From the NCBI RefSeq assembly GCF_003096595.1, contig NZ_QEKO01000001.1, positions 1,240,001-1,304,000 of the forward strand: 64,000 nt of DNA, in the 5' to 3' direction. Source of the stretch: Pusillimonas noertemannii (GTDB lineage Bacteria; Pseudomonadota; Gammaproteobacteria; Burkholderiales; Burkholderiaceae_B). This document shows positions 38,068-46,611 of the stretch, piece by piece. How positions within the stretch are numbered: the first letter of the stretch is position 1; every line of letters begins with the position of its first letter. Under the pieces are notes generated by a model, which had not been told where the DNA came from, did no database searches, and saw only the letters and a program-made list of their open reading frames with translations. The position numbers and the translations under genes were made by a program.

Positions 38068-39717
38068 CTACGGACGTGCGATGGCGGTCCCGCCATACAC
38101 GGACGCGGGGTCGATCTTTACGTCGATCACCAAGGGGCGCTTGCGGTCGTGCGCGGCCACGGCGGCCATCGCGGCCTGCAGCTCGGCACTGCTGGTCACC
38201 GTTAACCCCTTGCAGCCAAACGCTTCGGCAATGCGCGCGAAATCACGCGACGGCAGCAGCGAGATCTCGGGATCCATGTCGTGCATGGTCAGGGCAATGT
38301 GCTCTGCGCCGTAGCTGCCATCGTTGGCGACCACCACCACCAGGTCCAGTTCTTCGGCCACGGCAGTAGCCAATTCGCTCAGGCCGCTGAGCATGAAACC
38401 GCCGTCGCCGGTAACAAGCAAGGTCGGCCGATCTGCGGCCGCTACGGCCGCACCCATGGCGGTGGCCTCGCCGATGCCGATGGAGGAAAAGCCGTTGCCG
38501 TCGACATAAGAGCGCGGATTCGGCACCGAAATCACGCTCCAGAACGCGAACATGAAGCGCCCGGAGCCGGTGACGAACACGCGATCCTTGGGCAGCGCCT
38601 GGTCCACGGCAAAGGCCAGCTCGTAAAGGTCGACCGTTCCTGCCGGTGTGGAACGCACGAGTTTCTTCTGCGCGTTCTGATGATAAGTATTGAGTTGCTG
38701 GAGGAGGTCGTCGTTGCGCGCGCCAGAGCCCGGGATTTCGGCTTCGTCCAGCCATTTCACCATGGCATCGGCGGTTAAACCCGGATCACCCACCAAGCCG
38801 ACGGTGACTGGCGTGCAGCGCCCCAGTTCACTGGCCAAGGGGTTGATCTGGATGATTCGTTTGTTGCGGGTCAAGCCCCGCTCGGCCGACGTGTATTTGT
38901 TCAAGCTGGCGCCGAACACGATCAGGCAGTCGGCGCGGCCGATCACGTCGGTGGCGACGTCGTGGCTTACCGTTCCCGAAAGGCCAAGGTGGAATGGGTC
39001 ATCGTTGAAAAGCCCTTTGCCACGCACCGAGGTGGCCACGGGCGCCTCGATGCGCTGCGCGAAGCGCAATACCGCCGCTTCGGCTTCCGGGCTATCTACC
39101 CCACGCCCCGCGATAACGACCGGCAGGCGCGACGAGGCGATGATGCCGATGGCGTCGTCCATATCGGTGCTGCTTGCAATGGCGCTACGCGTCTCGGGCA
39201 GACGCAGGTAAGGTTTCTGGTATTCGACCTCTTTCCACTGGAACTCCACCGGCATATTGAACACGATGGGGCGATGCTCAACGTGGGCGCGATAGAACGC
39301 TCGCGCCAAGTCTTCGGCGACGGTTTCGGGGCTGCGCAGCGGCTCGAAACCTGCGCCGGTGGCGGCAACCAGCGCCCGCTGGTCTACGTTCTGCGCGTGC
39401 TCGCGGTCGGTTACCGGGGTGTCACCCACAAGCAGCACCATGGAAGTGCCCGCCTTGGCTCCCTCGACCAGGGCGGTGATGGTGTTCGTCAAGCCGGGAC
39501 CGTGGGTAACGGCCGCCACACCCACCTTTCCGGCCACGCGCGCCCAGCCTTGTGCCATAAGCACAGCACTGCCTTCATGAACGGCCGGCACGTAGCGCCC
39601 GTTGCAGTCACGGCGGAAACTGTCGATGACGTATACGCAACCGTCTCCGAGTACCCCGAATAGCTCCGTACAACCCAGATCCGACAACCCTCGGGCAATG
39701 GCTTCATAGACTTTCAC
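38068..39717 (-). CDS. thiamine-diphosphate-dependent enzyme, acetolactate-synthase-like
   Basis: A 549-residue enzyme with the three-domain POX/ALS architecture: N-terminal PYR domain with the cofactor-activating Glu48 (AVHEGSAVLMAQGWAR), middle domain (VVIAGRGVDSPEA), and C-terminal PP domain with GDGGF (about residue 435) and a following Asn-Asp. It carries a single subunit's worth of sequence without a regulatory subunit, so a decarboxylase or carboligase other than biosynthetic ALS is likely. It is opposite in strand to both neighbours and splits the marR and efflux genes. Substrate unknown. Confidence 0.85.
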   Translation of the reverse strand: MKVYEAIARGLSDLGCTELFGVLGDGCVYVIDSFRRDCNGRYVPAVHEGSAVLMAQGWARVAGKVGVAAVTHGPGLTNTITALVEGAKAGTSMVLLVGDTPVTDREHAQNVDQRALVAATGAGFEPLRSPETVAEDLARAFYRAHVEHRPIVFNMPVEFQWKEVEYQKPYLRLPETRSAIASSTDMDDAIGIIASSRLPVVIAGRGVDSPEAEAAVLRFAQRIEAPVATSVRGKGLFNDDPFHLGLSGTVSHDVATDVIGRADCLIVFGASLNKYTSAERGLTRNKRIIQINPLASELGRCTPVTVGLVGDPGLTADAMVKWLDEAEIPGSGARNDDLLQQLNTYHQNAQKKLVRSTPAGTVDLYELAFAVDQALPKDRVFVTGSGRFMFAFWSVISVPNPRSYVDGNGFSSIGIGEATAMGAAVAAADRPTLLVTGDGGFMLSGLSELATAVAEELDLVVVVANDGSYGAEHIALTMHDMDPEISLLPSRDFARIAEAFGCKGLTVTSSAELQAAMAAVAAHDRKRPLVIDVKIDPASVYGGTAIARP

Positions 39718-39851
39718 AATTTCACCTCAATTACTTGATATCGGGTGACCCTGACAGGCGCCTCTCAGTCTAGAGTCTAAGTCTTCTCGAGGATACCAGA
39801 GGCATTGACCTTGCTGGGAACGTAGGAATGTTCGATACGGCGGCCGGGCGC

Positions 39852-39913
39852 TTGTCCGACGGGGCCGAATTTCTATATAATAGCTGCCTAGGCAGTTACT
39901 AACTAGGCAGCTA
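39852..39913 (+). promoter_or_regulatory. promoter and MarR-type operator of the efflux operon
   Basis: TTGTCC (39852-39857) and TATAAT (39876-39881), 18 bp apart, form a promoter. Overlapping the -10 is TAGCTGCCTAGGCAGTTA (39881-39898), whose 12-bp core CTGCCTAGGCAG is a perfect palindrome. A second right half-site CTAGGCAGCTA (39903-39913) is an 11-bp inverted copy of 39881-39891. Placement fits repression by the MarR protein of 37.5-38.0 kb. Confidence 0.8.
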
Positions 39914-39967
39914 TATTCAGCTTGTTGTCAGCATGCAGCGCGAATCACCTGCCTTTGCAAGGCAATC

Positions 39968-41365
39968 ATGAAAGCCCTTTTATCTTTGTTGCTGGCCACC
40001 GCCCTGGCGGGTTGTGCGGCCATGGACGCAGGCGAGCCCGGCACGGTCCAGCTGGATGCTGCCCGCCTGGGTCTGCAAGATCACGCAATCGACTGGCCCT
40101 CGGATCATTGGTGGGCACGCTACGGCGACGAGCAATTGAGCGGCCTGGTCGAAGAAGCCCTGGCCGGCAGCCCTTCTATGGATGCGGCCCGGGCCAGGCT
40201 GGATGCCGCGAACGCGGCAGTGCGCGGGGCGCGCGCCGTGCGCCTGCCCCAGGCCGACGCAGGCCTGAATGTGACGCGGCAGCGTTTCTCCGAGAACTAC
40301 ATCTACCCGCCGCCCTATGGCGGCTCGATGCTGACCGATGCCAATCTGCGTGTCGACGTGGGCCTGGACCTTGACCTGTGGGGCCGCAACCGATCCCGGT
40401 TCGCGGCGGCCGTATCCAGCAGCGAAGCCGCCAGGGCCGACCTGGAGATGGCGCGCAACACTTTGATCAGCGCGGTGGTGCAAAGCTACTACAAGCTGCA
40501 GAATGCGCTGTCGCAGCAAGCCGTGCTCGAGGAAATCGCCGGGCAGCAGCAGAAGGTGCTGGACATTACCCGCGAACGCGTCGGCGCGGGCTTGGATACC
40601 GAGATCGAGGCCAAGCAGGCCGAATCGGCCGTGGCGTCGGCGCGTGTGCAATGGAGCCAGGCCGCCGCCAACGCCCAATTGCTTCGCAACCAGCTTGCGG
40701 CACTGCTGGGCGAAGGCCCCGGGCGCGGCGGCGGCATCGAACGGGTGGCGCTGGACGCCATGCCTGCCCAGGTGCCCTCCGAACTGCCCCTGGAATTGCT
40801 TTCGCGCCGCCCCGACCTGATCGCCGCGCGTGAGCGCGTGCTGGCCGCCACCAGCGAGGTGTCGGCCGCCAAGGCCGAGTTCTATCCGAATGTGAACCTT
40901 GCGGCTTTTGCGGGTTTCATGTCATTGGGGCTGGACAGCCTGTTGCAGGGCGGCAGCAAGACTTATGGCGTGGGGCCGGCCATTTCGCTGCCCATTTTCC
41001 ATGGCGGCTCGCTGAACGCACAGTTGGACCGGCGCCGGGCCGAGCGCGACCTGGCCATCGCCGACTACAACCAGGCCCTGCTGACGGCCGTGCGCGAAGC
41101 GGCCGATGCGGTGGCGTCCATCCAGGCGCTGCAAGGCCAGGCCGTCGACCAGGCCAGAAGCCTGGACGCCATTGCCTCGGCCTACCAGCTTGCCATCAAC
41201 CGCTATCGCTCGGGGCTGGGCAATTTCATACAGGTATTGCTGGCGCAGAACGAAGTGCAGAAGCAGTCCATCCTGGCCGCGGACCTGCGCGCCCGCGCCT
41301 ACGAACTGGACGCGCAACTTGCCACCGCCCTGGGCGGCGGCTATGTCAACACGGCCACACATTGA
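39968..41365 (+). CDS. NodT-type outer-membrane efflux lipoprotein
   Basis: A 465-residue TolC-like channel with lipobox ALAGC after a short signal, and two OEP domains. The typical DLDLWGRNRSRFAAA (first half) and ELLSRRPDLIAARERVLAA (second half) motifs are present. NodT family proteins form the outer-membrane exit duct of tripartite pumps. It is the first gene of the operon. Confidence 0.9.
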   Translation: MKALLSLLLATALAGCAAMDAGEPGTVQLDAARLGLQDHAIDWPSDHWWARYGDEQLSGLVEEALAGSPSMDAARARLDAANAAVRGARAVRLPQADAGLNVTRQRFSENYIYPPPYGGSMLTDANLRVDVGLDLDLWGRNRSRFAAAVSSSEAARADLEMARNTLISAVVQSYYKLQNALSQQAVLEEIAGQQQKVLDITRERVGAGLDTEIEAKQAESAVASARVQWSQAAANAQLLRNQLAALLGEGPGRGGGIERVALDAMPAQVPSELPLELLSRRPDLIAARERVLAATSEVSAAKAEFYPNVNLAAFAGFMSLGLDSLLQGGSKTYGVGPAISLPIFHGGSLNAQLDRRRAERDLAIADYNQALLTAVREAADAVASIQALQGQAVDQARSLDAIASAYQLAINRYRSGLGNFIQVLLAQNEVQKQSILAADLRARAYELDAQLATALGGGYVNTATH

Positions 41366-41381
41366 GTCACGAGAAACATTC

Positions 41382-42578
41382 ATGAGAGTCAAGGGAAACC
41401 CGGCGTCCAGACGCCAATCGCTATTGATCATCGCCACCCTGGTCTTTGTGGCCCTGGGCATCGTCTATGCCCTGTGGTGGTGGCTGTACGCCTCGCATTT
41501 CGAGGACACCGACAACGCCTATGTGCAGGGCAACCTGGTTCAGGTCACCGCCCAGATACCGGGCACGGTGGTGGCCATCGGGGCCGATGAGACCGAACTC
41601 GTCCAGCGCGGCGCCGAATTGATCACGCTGGACGGGGGCGACACCGGCCTGGCCTTGCGCAAGGCGCAGGCGGGCCTTGCCCAGGCCCTGCGCCAGACGC
41701 GCGGGCTGTTCGCACAGAACGACGCATTGCGCGCCGACATCGAGGCGCGCGACGCGGACGTGGAGCGGGCACAAGCCGATCTGTCCAAGGCGCAGAGCGA
41801 CCTGAAGCGGCGCCAGGCGCTGGCCAAATCGGGCGGCGTAAGCGGCGAAGAAATCCTGCATGCGCAGACAGCCGTGAAGGCCGCGCAGTCGGGTCTGTCG
41901 CAGGCGCGTGCGGCCCTGGCGGTTTCAAAGGCCCAGCTGGAAACCAACCTGGCCCGCACCGCCGGCACGTCGGTGGAGCATCATCCCGATGTCGAACTTG
42001 CGGCCGACCAGCTTCGCGAGGCCTTGCTGGCCAGTTCCCGCACGCGCATTCGCGCCCCGGTGGACGGCATGATTGCGGCGCGCTCGGTGCAAGTGGGCCA
42101 GCACGTTGCGCCGGGCTCCGCCCTGATGACCATCGTGCCGCTCGACCAGTTGTGGGTCGAAGCCAATTTCAAGGAGGTCCAGCTGCGGCGCATGAAGCCG
42201 GGCCAGAAGGTGACGCTTACGGCCGACCTGTACGGCGACGACGTGGTATATCACGGCTATGTGCAGGGGCTGGCTGCCGGCACGGGCGCCGTCTTCTCGC
42301 TGCTTCCCGCCCAGAACGCCAGCGGCAACTGGATCAAGGTGGTTCAGCGCCTACCCGTGCGCATCGTGCTTGACCCCGAGGAAGTCGCCAAGCATCCCCT
42401 GCGGGTGGGGCTTTCCATGCAGGCCGAAGTCGATCTGCGCGATCCGGCTGAAGAAGACACGCAAAAAGCGCAGGCCATTGCCGACGCGAGCAGCTTGCGC
42501 ACATCTGTCTTCGATGAACCGGTCGAAGGGGCCGACGCGATGATTTCCAAGATTATCCAAGACAATAGCGGTTCCTGA
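41382..42578 (+). CDS. emrA: EmrA-type membrane fusion protein
   Basis: A 398-residue HlyD-family adaptor: one N-terminal membrane helix (about 13-35), lipoyl halves (YVQGNLVQVTAQIPGTVVAIGA and RTRIRAPVDGMI), an alpha-helical hairpin with many Gln and Arg, and a beta-barrel domain. Length and motifs fit EmrA. It starts 17 bp after the NodT-type gene and links it to the EmrB pump. Confidence 0.9.
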   Translation: MRVKGNPASRRQSLLIIATLVFVALGIVYALWWWLYASHFEDTDNAYVQGNLVQVTAQIPGTVVAIGADETELVQRGAELITLDGGDTGLALRKAQAGLAQALRQTRGLFAQNDALRADIEARDADVERAQADLSKAQSDLKRRQALAKSGGVSGEEILHAQTAVKAAQSGLSQARAALAVSKAQLETNLARTAGTSVEHHPDVELAADQLREALLASSRTRIRAPVDGMIAARSVQVGQHVAPGSALMTIVPLDQLWVEANFKEVQLRRMKPGQKVTLTADLYGDDVVYHGYVQGLAAGTGAVFSLLPAQNASGNWIKVVQRLPVRIVLDPEEVAKHPLRVGLSMQAEVDLRDPAEEDTQKAQAIADASSLRTSVFDEPVEGADAMISKIIQDNSGS

Positions 42579-42580
42579 TC

Positions 42581-44164
42581 ATGCCGGAAAAAGAAGACGC
42601 CGCACCGGAATCGTCCCGTCCCGCGCACGCCGCCCATCCGCCGTTGGAGGGCAGGGCGCGCACCATGGGAACGATCGCGCTCTCGGCCGCGGTGTTCATG
42701 AACGTGCTGGACTCATCCATCGCCAACGTGTCCATTCCGACGATTGCGGGCGACCTGGGCGTGAGCGCGACGCAGGGCACCTGGGTCATTACCTCGTTTG
42801 CAGTGGCCAATGCCGTGACGGTGCCGCTGACCGGCTGGCTGACGCAGCGTTTCGGCCAGGTCAGGCTGTTCGTGCTGTCGGTGCTGCTGTTCGTGCTTTC
42901 TTCCTGGCTGTGCGGTTTCTCGTGGTCGCTCGAATCGCTGGTGTTCGCGCGCATTCTGCAGGGGGCGGTTGCCGGCCCTTTGATTCCGCTGTCGCAATCA
43001 TTGATGCTGAGCTCGTATCCCCGGCACAAGGCGGGCATGGCGCTGGCATTGTGGTCCATGACCATATTGGTGGGGCCGGTGGTGGGGCCCTTGCTGGGGG
43101 GCTGGATTTCGGACAATTACTCCTGGCCGTGGATTTTCTACATCAACGTGCCGGTGGGCCTTGTGTCGGGCTGGGCCGCCTGGCAGATCTACAAGGAAAG
43201 AGATTCGGTGCGGACCAAGCTGCCCATCGACACCATGGGCCTGGTGTTGCTGCTGGTCTGGGTGGGCGCCTTGCAGCTGATGCTGGACAAGGGCAAGGAA
43301 CTCGACTGGTTCGCCAGCACACAGATTGTCGTGCTTGCGGTAACGGCCGTGGTGGCCTGCACCTTCTTCATCATCTGGGAACTGACCGCCGAGCATCCCG
43401 TGGTGGACCTCAGCCTGTTCAAGTTCCGCAACTTCACGGCGGGCGTCATTACCATTTCGGTCGGCTATGGCGTGTTCTTCGGCACCGTGGTGCTGCTGCC
43501 GCTATGGATGCAGAGCACCCTGGGCTATACGGCCACCGATGCCGGCATCGCCTCGGCGCCGGTGGGCATACTGGCCATCATCATTTCGCCCATCGTGGGC
43601 AAGATGCTGGCCAGGCACGATCCGCGCATCATCGCCACCGTCGCCTTCCTGATCTTTTCATGGATCAGCTTCATGCGCGCCGATTTCAGCACCGACGTGG
43701 ATATTGGCACCATCATGCTGCCCACCTTCGTACAGGGGGCGGCCATGGCCACCTTCTTCATTCCGCTGACCACCGTGTCGCTGTCGGGGCTCGATCCCCA
43801 CCGCATACCGGCCGCGGCCGGGCTGTCGAACTTCGTGCGCCTGGTGTTCGGGGCCTTCGGCACCTCTATCACCACCACTTTGTGGGAGAACCGGGCCAGC
43901 CTGCATCACGCGCAGCTGACCGAGATAGCGCGCCCGGGAGAGCCCGCCTTCGACGCCGCCATGGCGGGCCTGGCGCAAAAGGGGCTGGACCCGCAGCAGG
44001 GCGCGGCCCTGGTAGACCAGTTGATCAACAAGCAGGCCTTCACGCTTTCGGCGACCGATATTTTCTATGCCTCGGGCGTGCTGTTCCTGGTAATGATCGC
44101 GCTGATATGGGTGACCAAGCCCAAGATAGGCAAGGCCAGCGACGCTGCCGCGGGGGCGCATTAG
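42581..44164 (+). CDS. emrB: EmrB-type DHA2 drug exporter
   Basis: A 527-residue, 14-helix MFS (DHA2) exporter with the N-terminal VFMNVLDSSIANVSIPTIAGDLG motif D and the helix 5 motif LVGPVVGPLLGGW. EmrB pumps hydrophobic drugs and uncouplers through EmrA and the outer-membrane channel. It begins 2 bp after emrA. A GC-rich hairpin (44198-44219) follows but lacks a T-run. Confidence 0.92.
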   Translation: MPEKEDAAPESSRPAHAAHPPLEGRARTMGTIALSAAVFMNVLDSSIANVSIPTIAGDLGVSATQGTWVITSFAVANAVTVPLTGWLTQRFGQVRLFVLSVLLFVLSSWLCGFSWSLESLVFARILQGAVAGPLIPLSQSLMLSSYPRHKAGMALALWSMTILVGPVVGPLLGGWISDNYSWPWIFYINVPVGLVSGWAAWQIYKERDSVRTKLPIDTMGLVLLLVWVGALQLMLDKGKELDWFASTQIVVLAVTAVVACTFFIIWELTAEHPVVDLSLFKFRNFTAGVITISVGYGVFFGTVVLLPLWMQSTLGYTATDAGIASAPVGILAIIISPIVGKMLARHDPRIIATVAFLIFSWISFMRADFSTDVDIGTIMLPTFVQGAAMATFFIPLTTVSLSGLDPHRIPAAAGLSNFVRLVFGAFGTSITTTLWENRASLHHAQLTEIARPGEPAFDAAMAGLAQKGLDPQQGAALVDQLINKQAFTLSATDIFYASGVLFLVMIALIWVTKPKIGKASDAAAGAH

Positions 44165-44418
44165 GCATTGGCCTGGTAAAGGAATGACGCATGGGCCCCG
44201 GCGTGTCGCGGCACGCCGGCCGGCGACGTGGCTGCGTTCCGTCGGCCGCTTTCCGCGGCCCGCTGCCCGGCAACCTGGTCTCGAGACTCGTTCCGCATCG
44301 CTAAACCGCCGATATTTTGGATAAACTCGAGCGCATCGTTGGGTATTCATTAAAAAGGGCGAGCGCGAGCGCGCATGAACAAGACCAATCACTTCGGCGG
44401 GCAGGGGACGTGACCCCA

Positions 44419-45372
44419 ATGAACCGCGATGCCCTGGAGCGGCATCAGGCCTGGGTCTACCTGGCCGCCATCCTGATCGGCCTGATGGCGGGATCGAGCT
44501 TTCCGCAGGCCGGGCCCCTATTCGAACAACTGCTCTGGCCCACGCTGGTCGTGCTGCTGTACGCGACCTTCCTGCAGATGCCCCTGGTGCGCCTGAAACT
44601 GGCCTTGCGCGACAGGCGTTTCACCGCTGCCATGCTGCTGGGCAATTTTATTGTGCTGCCTGCCCTGGTGTGGGGCATGGTCGAGCTATTCGGTTTTGAT
44701 TCGATTACCCGGCTGGGCGTGTTGCTGGTGCTGCTTGTGCCATGCACCGACTGGTTCATTACCTTCAGCCAGTTGGGCAAGGGCGATACGCCCAGGGCCG
44801 TGGCCGCCACGCCGCTCAACCTTGCCCTGCAACTGCTTCTTCTGCCTGTGTATCTTTGGCTCATGGCCGATTCCGCCAGCCTTGCCCGTTGGGAAGTGAG
44901 CAATCTGCTGCCTGCGGTGTTCGTCGTGCTTGCGCCCCTTGCGGCGGCGGTAGCCACCGAGATCGCGATCAACAGGCATCCCAAGCTGGAACGGGCAAGG
45001 AGCGTGGCCGCTTGGGGCCCGGTGCCGCTGTTGGGCCTTACCGTATTTTTCATCGCTGCAGCCCATGCGGGCGCCGTGGCGCAAGCGGCCGTGCAACTGG
45101 CCGGCGTCGTGCCCGCCTTCGTGCTTTTCCTGGTGCTGGCCGCGCTGCTGGCCAAGTTCCTGGCTCGATTGTTCGGCCTGCCCGCGGACCAGGGCCGTAC
45201 CCTGGCCTTCAGTTTCGGCACCCGCAATTCCTTTGTCGTCCTGCCCCTGGCGCTTTCCCTTCCCGCCGGCTGGGAAACCGCCGCGCTCGTCATCGTCGCC
45301 CAGTCGCTGGTCGAGTTGTTCGGCATGGTGGCGTATTTGTGGGTGGTGCCCAGGCGGCTGTTTCCAGAATGA
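44419..45372 (+). CDS. BASS/ACR3-like arsenite or bile-acid-type transporter
   Basis: A 317-residue, ten-helix protein of the bile-acid:Na+ symporter superfamily. The SFGTRNSFVVLPLALSLP motif in the second half is typical of bacterial arsenic-resistance-type (ACR3/YfeH-like) members, and VLLVLLVPCTDWFITFSQLGKGD carries a Cys in the first half. No arsR or arsC lies nearby, so the substrate is open. A GTG at 44410 is an alternative start. The 250 bp upstream contain no gene. Confidence 0.75.
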   Translation: MNRDALERHQAWVYLAAILIGLMAGSSFPQAGPLFEQLLWPTLVVLLYATFLQMPLVRLKLALRDRRFTAAMLLGNFIVLPALVWGMVELFGFDSITRLGVLLVLLVPCTDWFITFSQLGKGDTPRAVAATPLNLALQLLLLPVYLWLMADSASLARWEVSNLLPAVFVVLAPLAAAVATEIAINRHPKLERARSVAAWGPVPLLGLTVFFIAAAHAGAVAQAAVQLAGVVPAFVLFLVLAALLAKFLARLFGLPADQGRTLAFSFGTRNSFVVLPLALSLPAGWETAALVIVAQSLVELFGMVAYLWVVPRRLFPE

Positions 45373-45459
45373 AGCGGTGCGCCGGGCCCGATGAGGCGTT
45401 TGCCCAGGAAAGAGACCCCACGCTGCGCAGGTTGGCACCTGCTTGCTCATTGAAAACAC

Positions 45460-45493
45460 CCAAAAGTTAGGACAGTGTCCAACTTTTTTGGGG
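45460..45493. repeat. IS3-end-like inverted repeat or terminator
   Basis: CCAAAAGTTAGGACA and TGTCCAACTTTTTTGG face each other around one central G. The right arm with its GGGGTGCAG extension resembles terminal repeats of IS3-family elements from memory. It could equally act as a bidirectional terminator for the transporter gene 88 bp upstream. No transposase lies nearby. Confidence 0.4.
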
Positions 45494-45549
45494 TGCAGCT
45501 CACCCCCGAGGAGGCCGTTTTTGCTTTGGGGCGGCCGGCAGCAAAAAAG

Positions 45550-45568
45550 AGCCCCCGGGAAGGGGGCT
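45550..45568 (-). terminator. terminator-like hairpin
   Basis: AGCCCCC / GGGGGCT stem with a 5-nt loop, followed on the minus strand by CTTTTTT. No minus-strand gene ends here now; it may be a leftover from a lost gene. Confidence 0.5.
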
Positions 45569-45722
45569 TAAACAGACAAAGCAACGGGGTTAGGGCAGCC
45601 AGGCACTCATCCGGCCGCCGAATCTGGCATAGCAAGAAACATGCCCGGACTGCGCCATAAATGGATACAAGCTTGCATTGGGTTTGCTTGCATAATGGAG
45701 CCGTCCAACCCAAGGAGTGACC

Positions 45723-45995
45723 GTGAAAAACATCGCCATTGCCGCTTCCGTGCTTTTGCTCGCAGCATGCCAGAGCCCCACCACACCAACCTCGTCCCAG
45801 GCCGACGATGAATGCGGCGCCCAGAGCCGCCAGCACCTGGTTGGAACGCCCGAGTCCGATCTTGATCGATCCACGCTGCCCGAATTCAACAGGGTGCTGC
45901 ACCCCAATACCCCGGCCACCATGGACTACAGGCCCGATCGCTTGAACGTGCTGGTAGATGACAATGGAAAGATCGAGCGGGTGAGCTGCGGTTAA
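45723..45995 (+). CDS. I78-family peptidase inhibitor lipoprotein
   Basis: A 90-residue lipoprotein with lipobox LLAAC and a compact domain matching inhibitor family I78: CGAQSRQHLVGTPES, then a conserved TMDYRPDRLNVLVDDNGKI and a C-terminal Cys-Gly that can form a disulfide with the first Cys. Such proteins inhibit serine peptidases in the periplasm. The GTG at 45723 has AAGGAG five bases upstream; a GTG at 45717 would overlap that site. tRNA-Asn follows 54 bp downstream. Confidence 0.85.
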   Translation: MKNIAIAASVLLLAACQSPTTPTSSQADDECGAQSRQHLVGTPESDLDRSTLPEFNRVLHPNTPATMDYRPDRLNVLVDDNGKIERVSCG

Positions 45996-46006
45996 GCTGC
46001 CTGAAC

Positions 46007-46036
46007 TTGCGTAACAAGAAAAAAATATGCTATAGT
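46007..46036 (+). promoter_or_regulatory. promoter of tRNA-Asn
   Basis: TTGCGT (46007-46012) and TATAGT (46031-46036) are 18 bp apart, with an A-rich spacer, and lie 14 bp upstream of the mature tRNA 5' end. Confidence 0.65.
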
Positions 46037-46049
46037 TTTTCTTCTTTGA

Positions 46050-46125
46050 TCCCCGATAGCTCAGTCGGTAGAGCGACGGACTGTTAATCCGCAGGTCACT
46101 GGTTCGAACCCAGTTCGGGGAGCCA
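46050..46125 (+). tRNA. tRNA-Asn (anticodon GTT)
   Basis: A 76-nt cloverleaf with CCA encoded. The anticodon loop CTGTTAA gives GTT, read as Asn. T-arm GGTTCGAACCC and acceptor stem TCCCCGA/TCGGGGA pair fully. The adjacent integrase fragment suggests its 3' end was an attachment site. A minus-strand frame across it (SPNWVRTSDLRIN...) is a common artefact of translating a tRNA. Confidence 0.96.
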
Positions 46126-46129
46126 CCGA

Positions 46130-46186
46130 ATACCAAAGAAATCAAGCCCTTAGCGTGTTATGCGCCAAGGGCTTTTTTCTTGGTAT
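46130..46186 (+). terminator. large terminator after tRNA-Asn
   Basis: A long hairpin: an outer ATACCAAAGAAA / TTTCTTGGTAT stem and an inner AAGCCCTTAGCG / CGCCAAGGGCTT stem with one mismatch, followed by a T-run, 4 bp after the tRNA. Confidence 0.8.
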
Positions 46187-46224
46187 GAGACGGTTTATGA
46201 GACACCGTCGCATATCCAGTACTT

Positions 46225-46380
46225 TCAGGCCCCGATCTTCAGGTTGTTTGAAGCGACCGTTTCCCGCCAGCGGCTCTTGACGTAGATTTCAGGGGTGGCC
46301 TTGTCCTTGTGTCCGCACAGGGCCTGAATACGCTCGATGCGGACGCCGGCCAGCCACATAAGGTACAGAAGCCTCTTAGA
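46225..46380 (-). pseudogene. C-terminal fragment of a tyrosine recombinase/phage integrase
   Basis: About 51 residues survive, reading AGVRIERIQALCGHKDKATPEIYVKSRW. The RIERIQALCGHKD stretch and the Tyr in EIYVK match the last catalytic block (H-x-x-x ... Y) of phage/plasmid tyrosine recombinases. The rest of the enzyme is missing; upstream of residue 35 of the open frame the homology stops and antisense NYN-gene sequence begins (junction at about 46380). The orientation and closeness to tRNA-Asn fit an old tRNA-directed integration. Confidence 0.7.
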
Positions 46381-46381
46381 G

Positions 46382-46549
46382 GTCAAAGGCAACAGTGATT
46401 TTTCGCCGGCCATGAAGTTTGCCAGACGCGAGGGTGCAAGACTGTACTTGGTCACCATGGGCCACGGCGTGAAAGGCACCATGCTAGAGCATGCAGACTT
46501 GCTTTTGGATGCGCCCTATCAAAAGCCTCCTCGCGGGAACGCTGCCTAG
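46382..46549 (+). pseudogene. C-terminal fragment of a NYN-domain (LabA/PIN-like) protein
   Basis: About 55 residues beginning KGNSDFSPAMKFARREGARL match the end of a NYN domain: GNSDF is the acidic active-site block and GHGVKGTMLEHADLLLD the last strand and helix. The N-terminal two-thirds are absent. The frame also opens upstream to 46337 but that part is antisense to the integrase fragment. NYN proteins are PIN-like nucleases; this remnant is unlikely to be active. Confidence 0.6.
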
Positions 46550-46568
46550 AACGAGAGAGTAAAAGAAA

Positions 46569-46586
46569 AGCCCTCCGAAGAGGGCT
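46569..46586 (-). terminator. terminator of the csbD operon
   Basis: AGCCCTC / GAGGGCT stem with a CGAA loop; on the minus strand it is followed by TTTTCTTTT, 25 bp after the stop of the duplicated-Cys protein. Confidence 0.85.
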
Positions 46587-46611
46587 ATGTAGAGTCTCGG
46601 CCTATGCTGGC

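Larger units (their letters stand above)
45373..45722. other. intergenic stretch with two hairpins
   Basis: No convincing gene is seen. It holds an IS-end-like inverted repeat (45460-45493), a GC-rich terminator-like hairpin (45550-45568), and the leader of the I78 gene. A short frame running from here into tRNA-Asn on the minus strand is a tRNA artefact. Confidence 0.6.

Noticed and set aside
44198-44219. Terminator after emrB
   Set aside because: An 8-bp GC hairpin is present, but there is no T-run, so I did not list it as a terminator.
45447-46145. A 232-residue minus-strand frame containing SPNWVRTSDLRIN
   Set aside because: This peptide is the translation of tRNA-Asn, a well-known annotation artefact.
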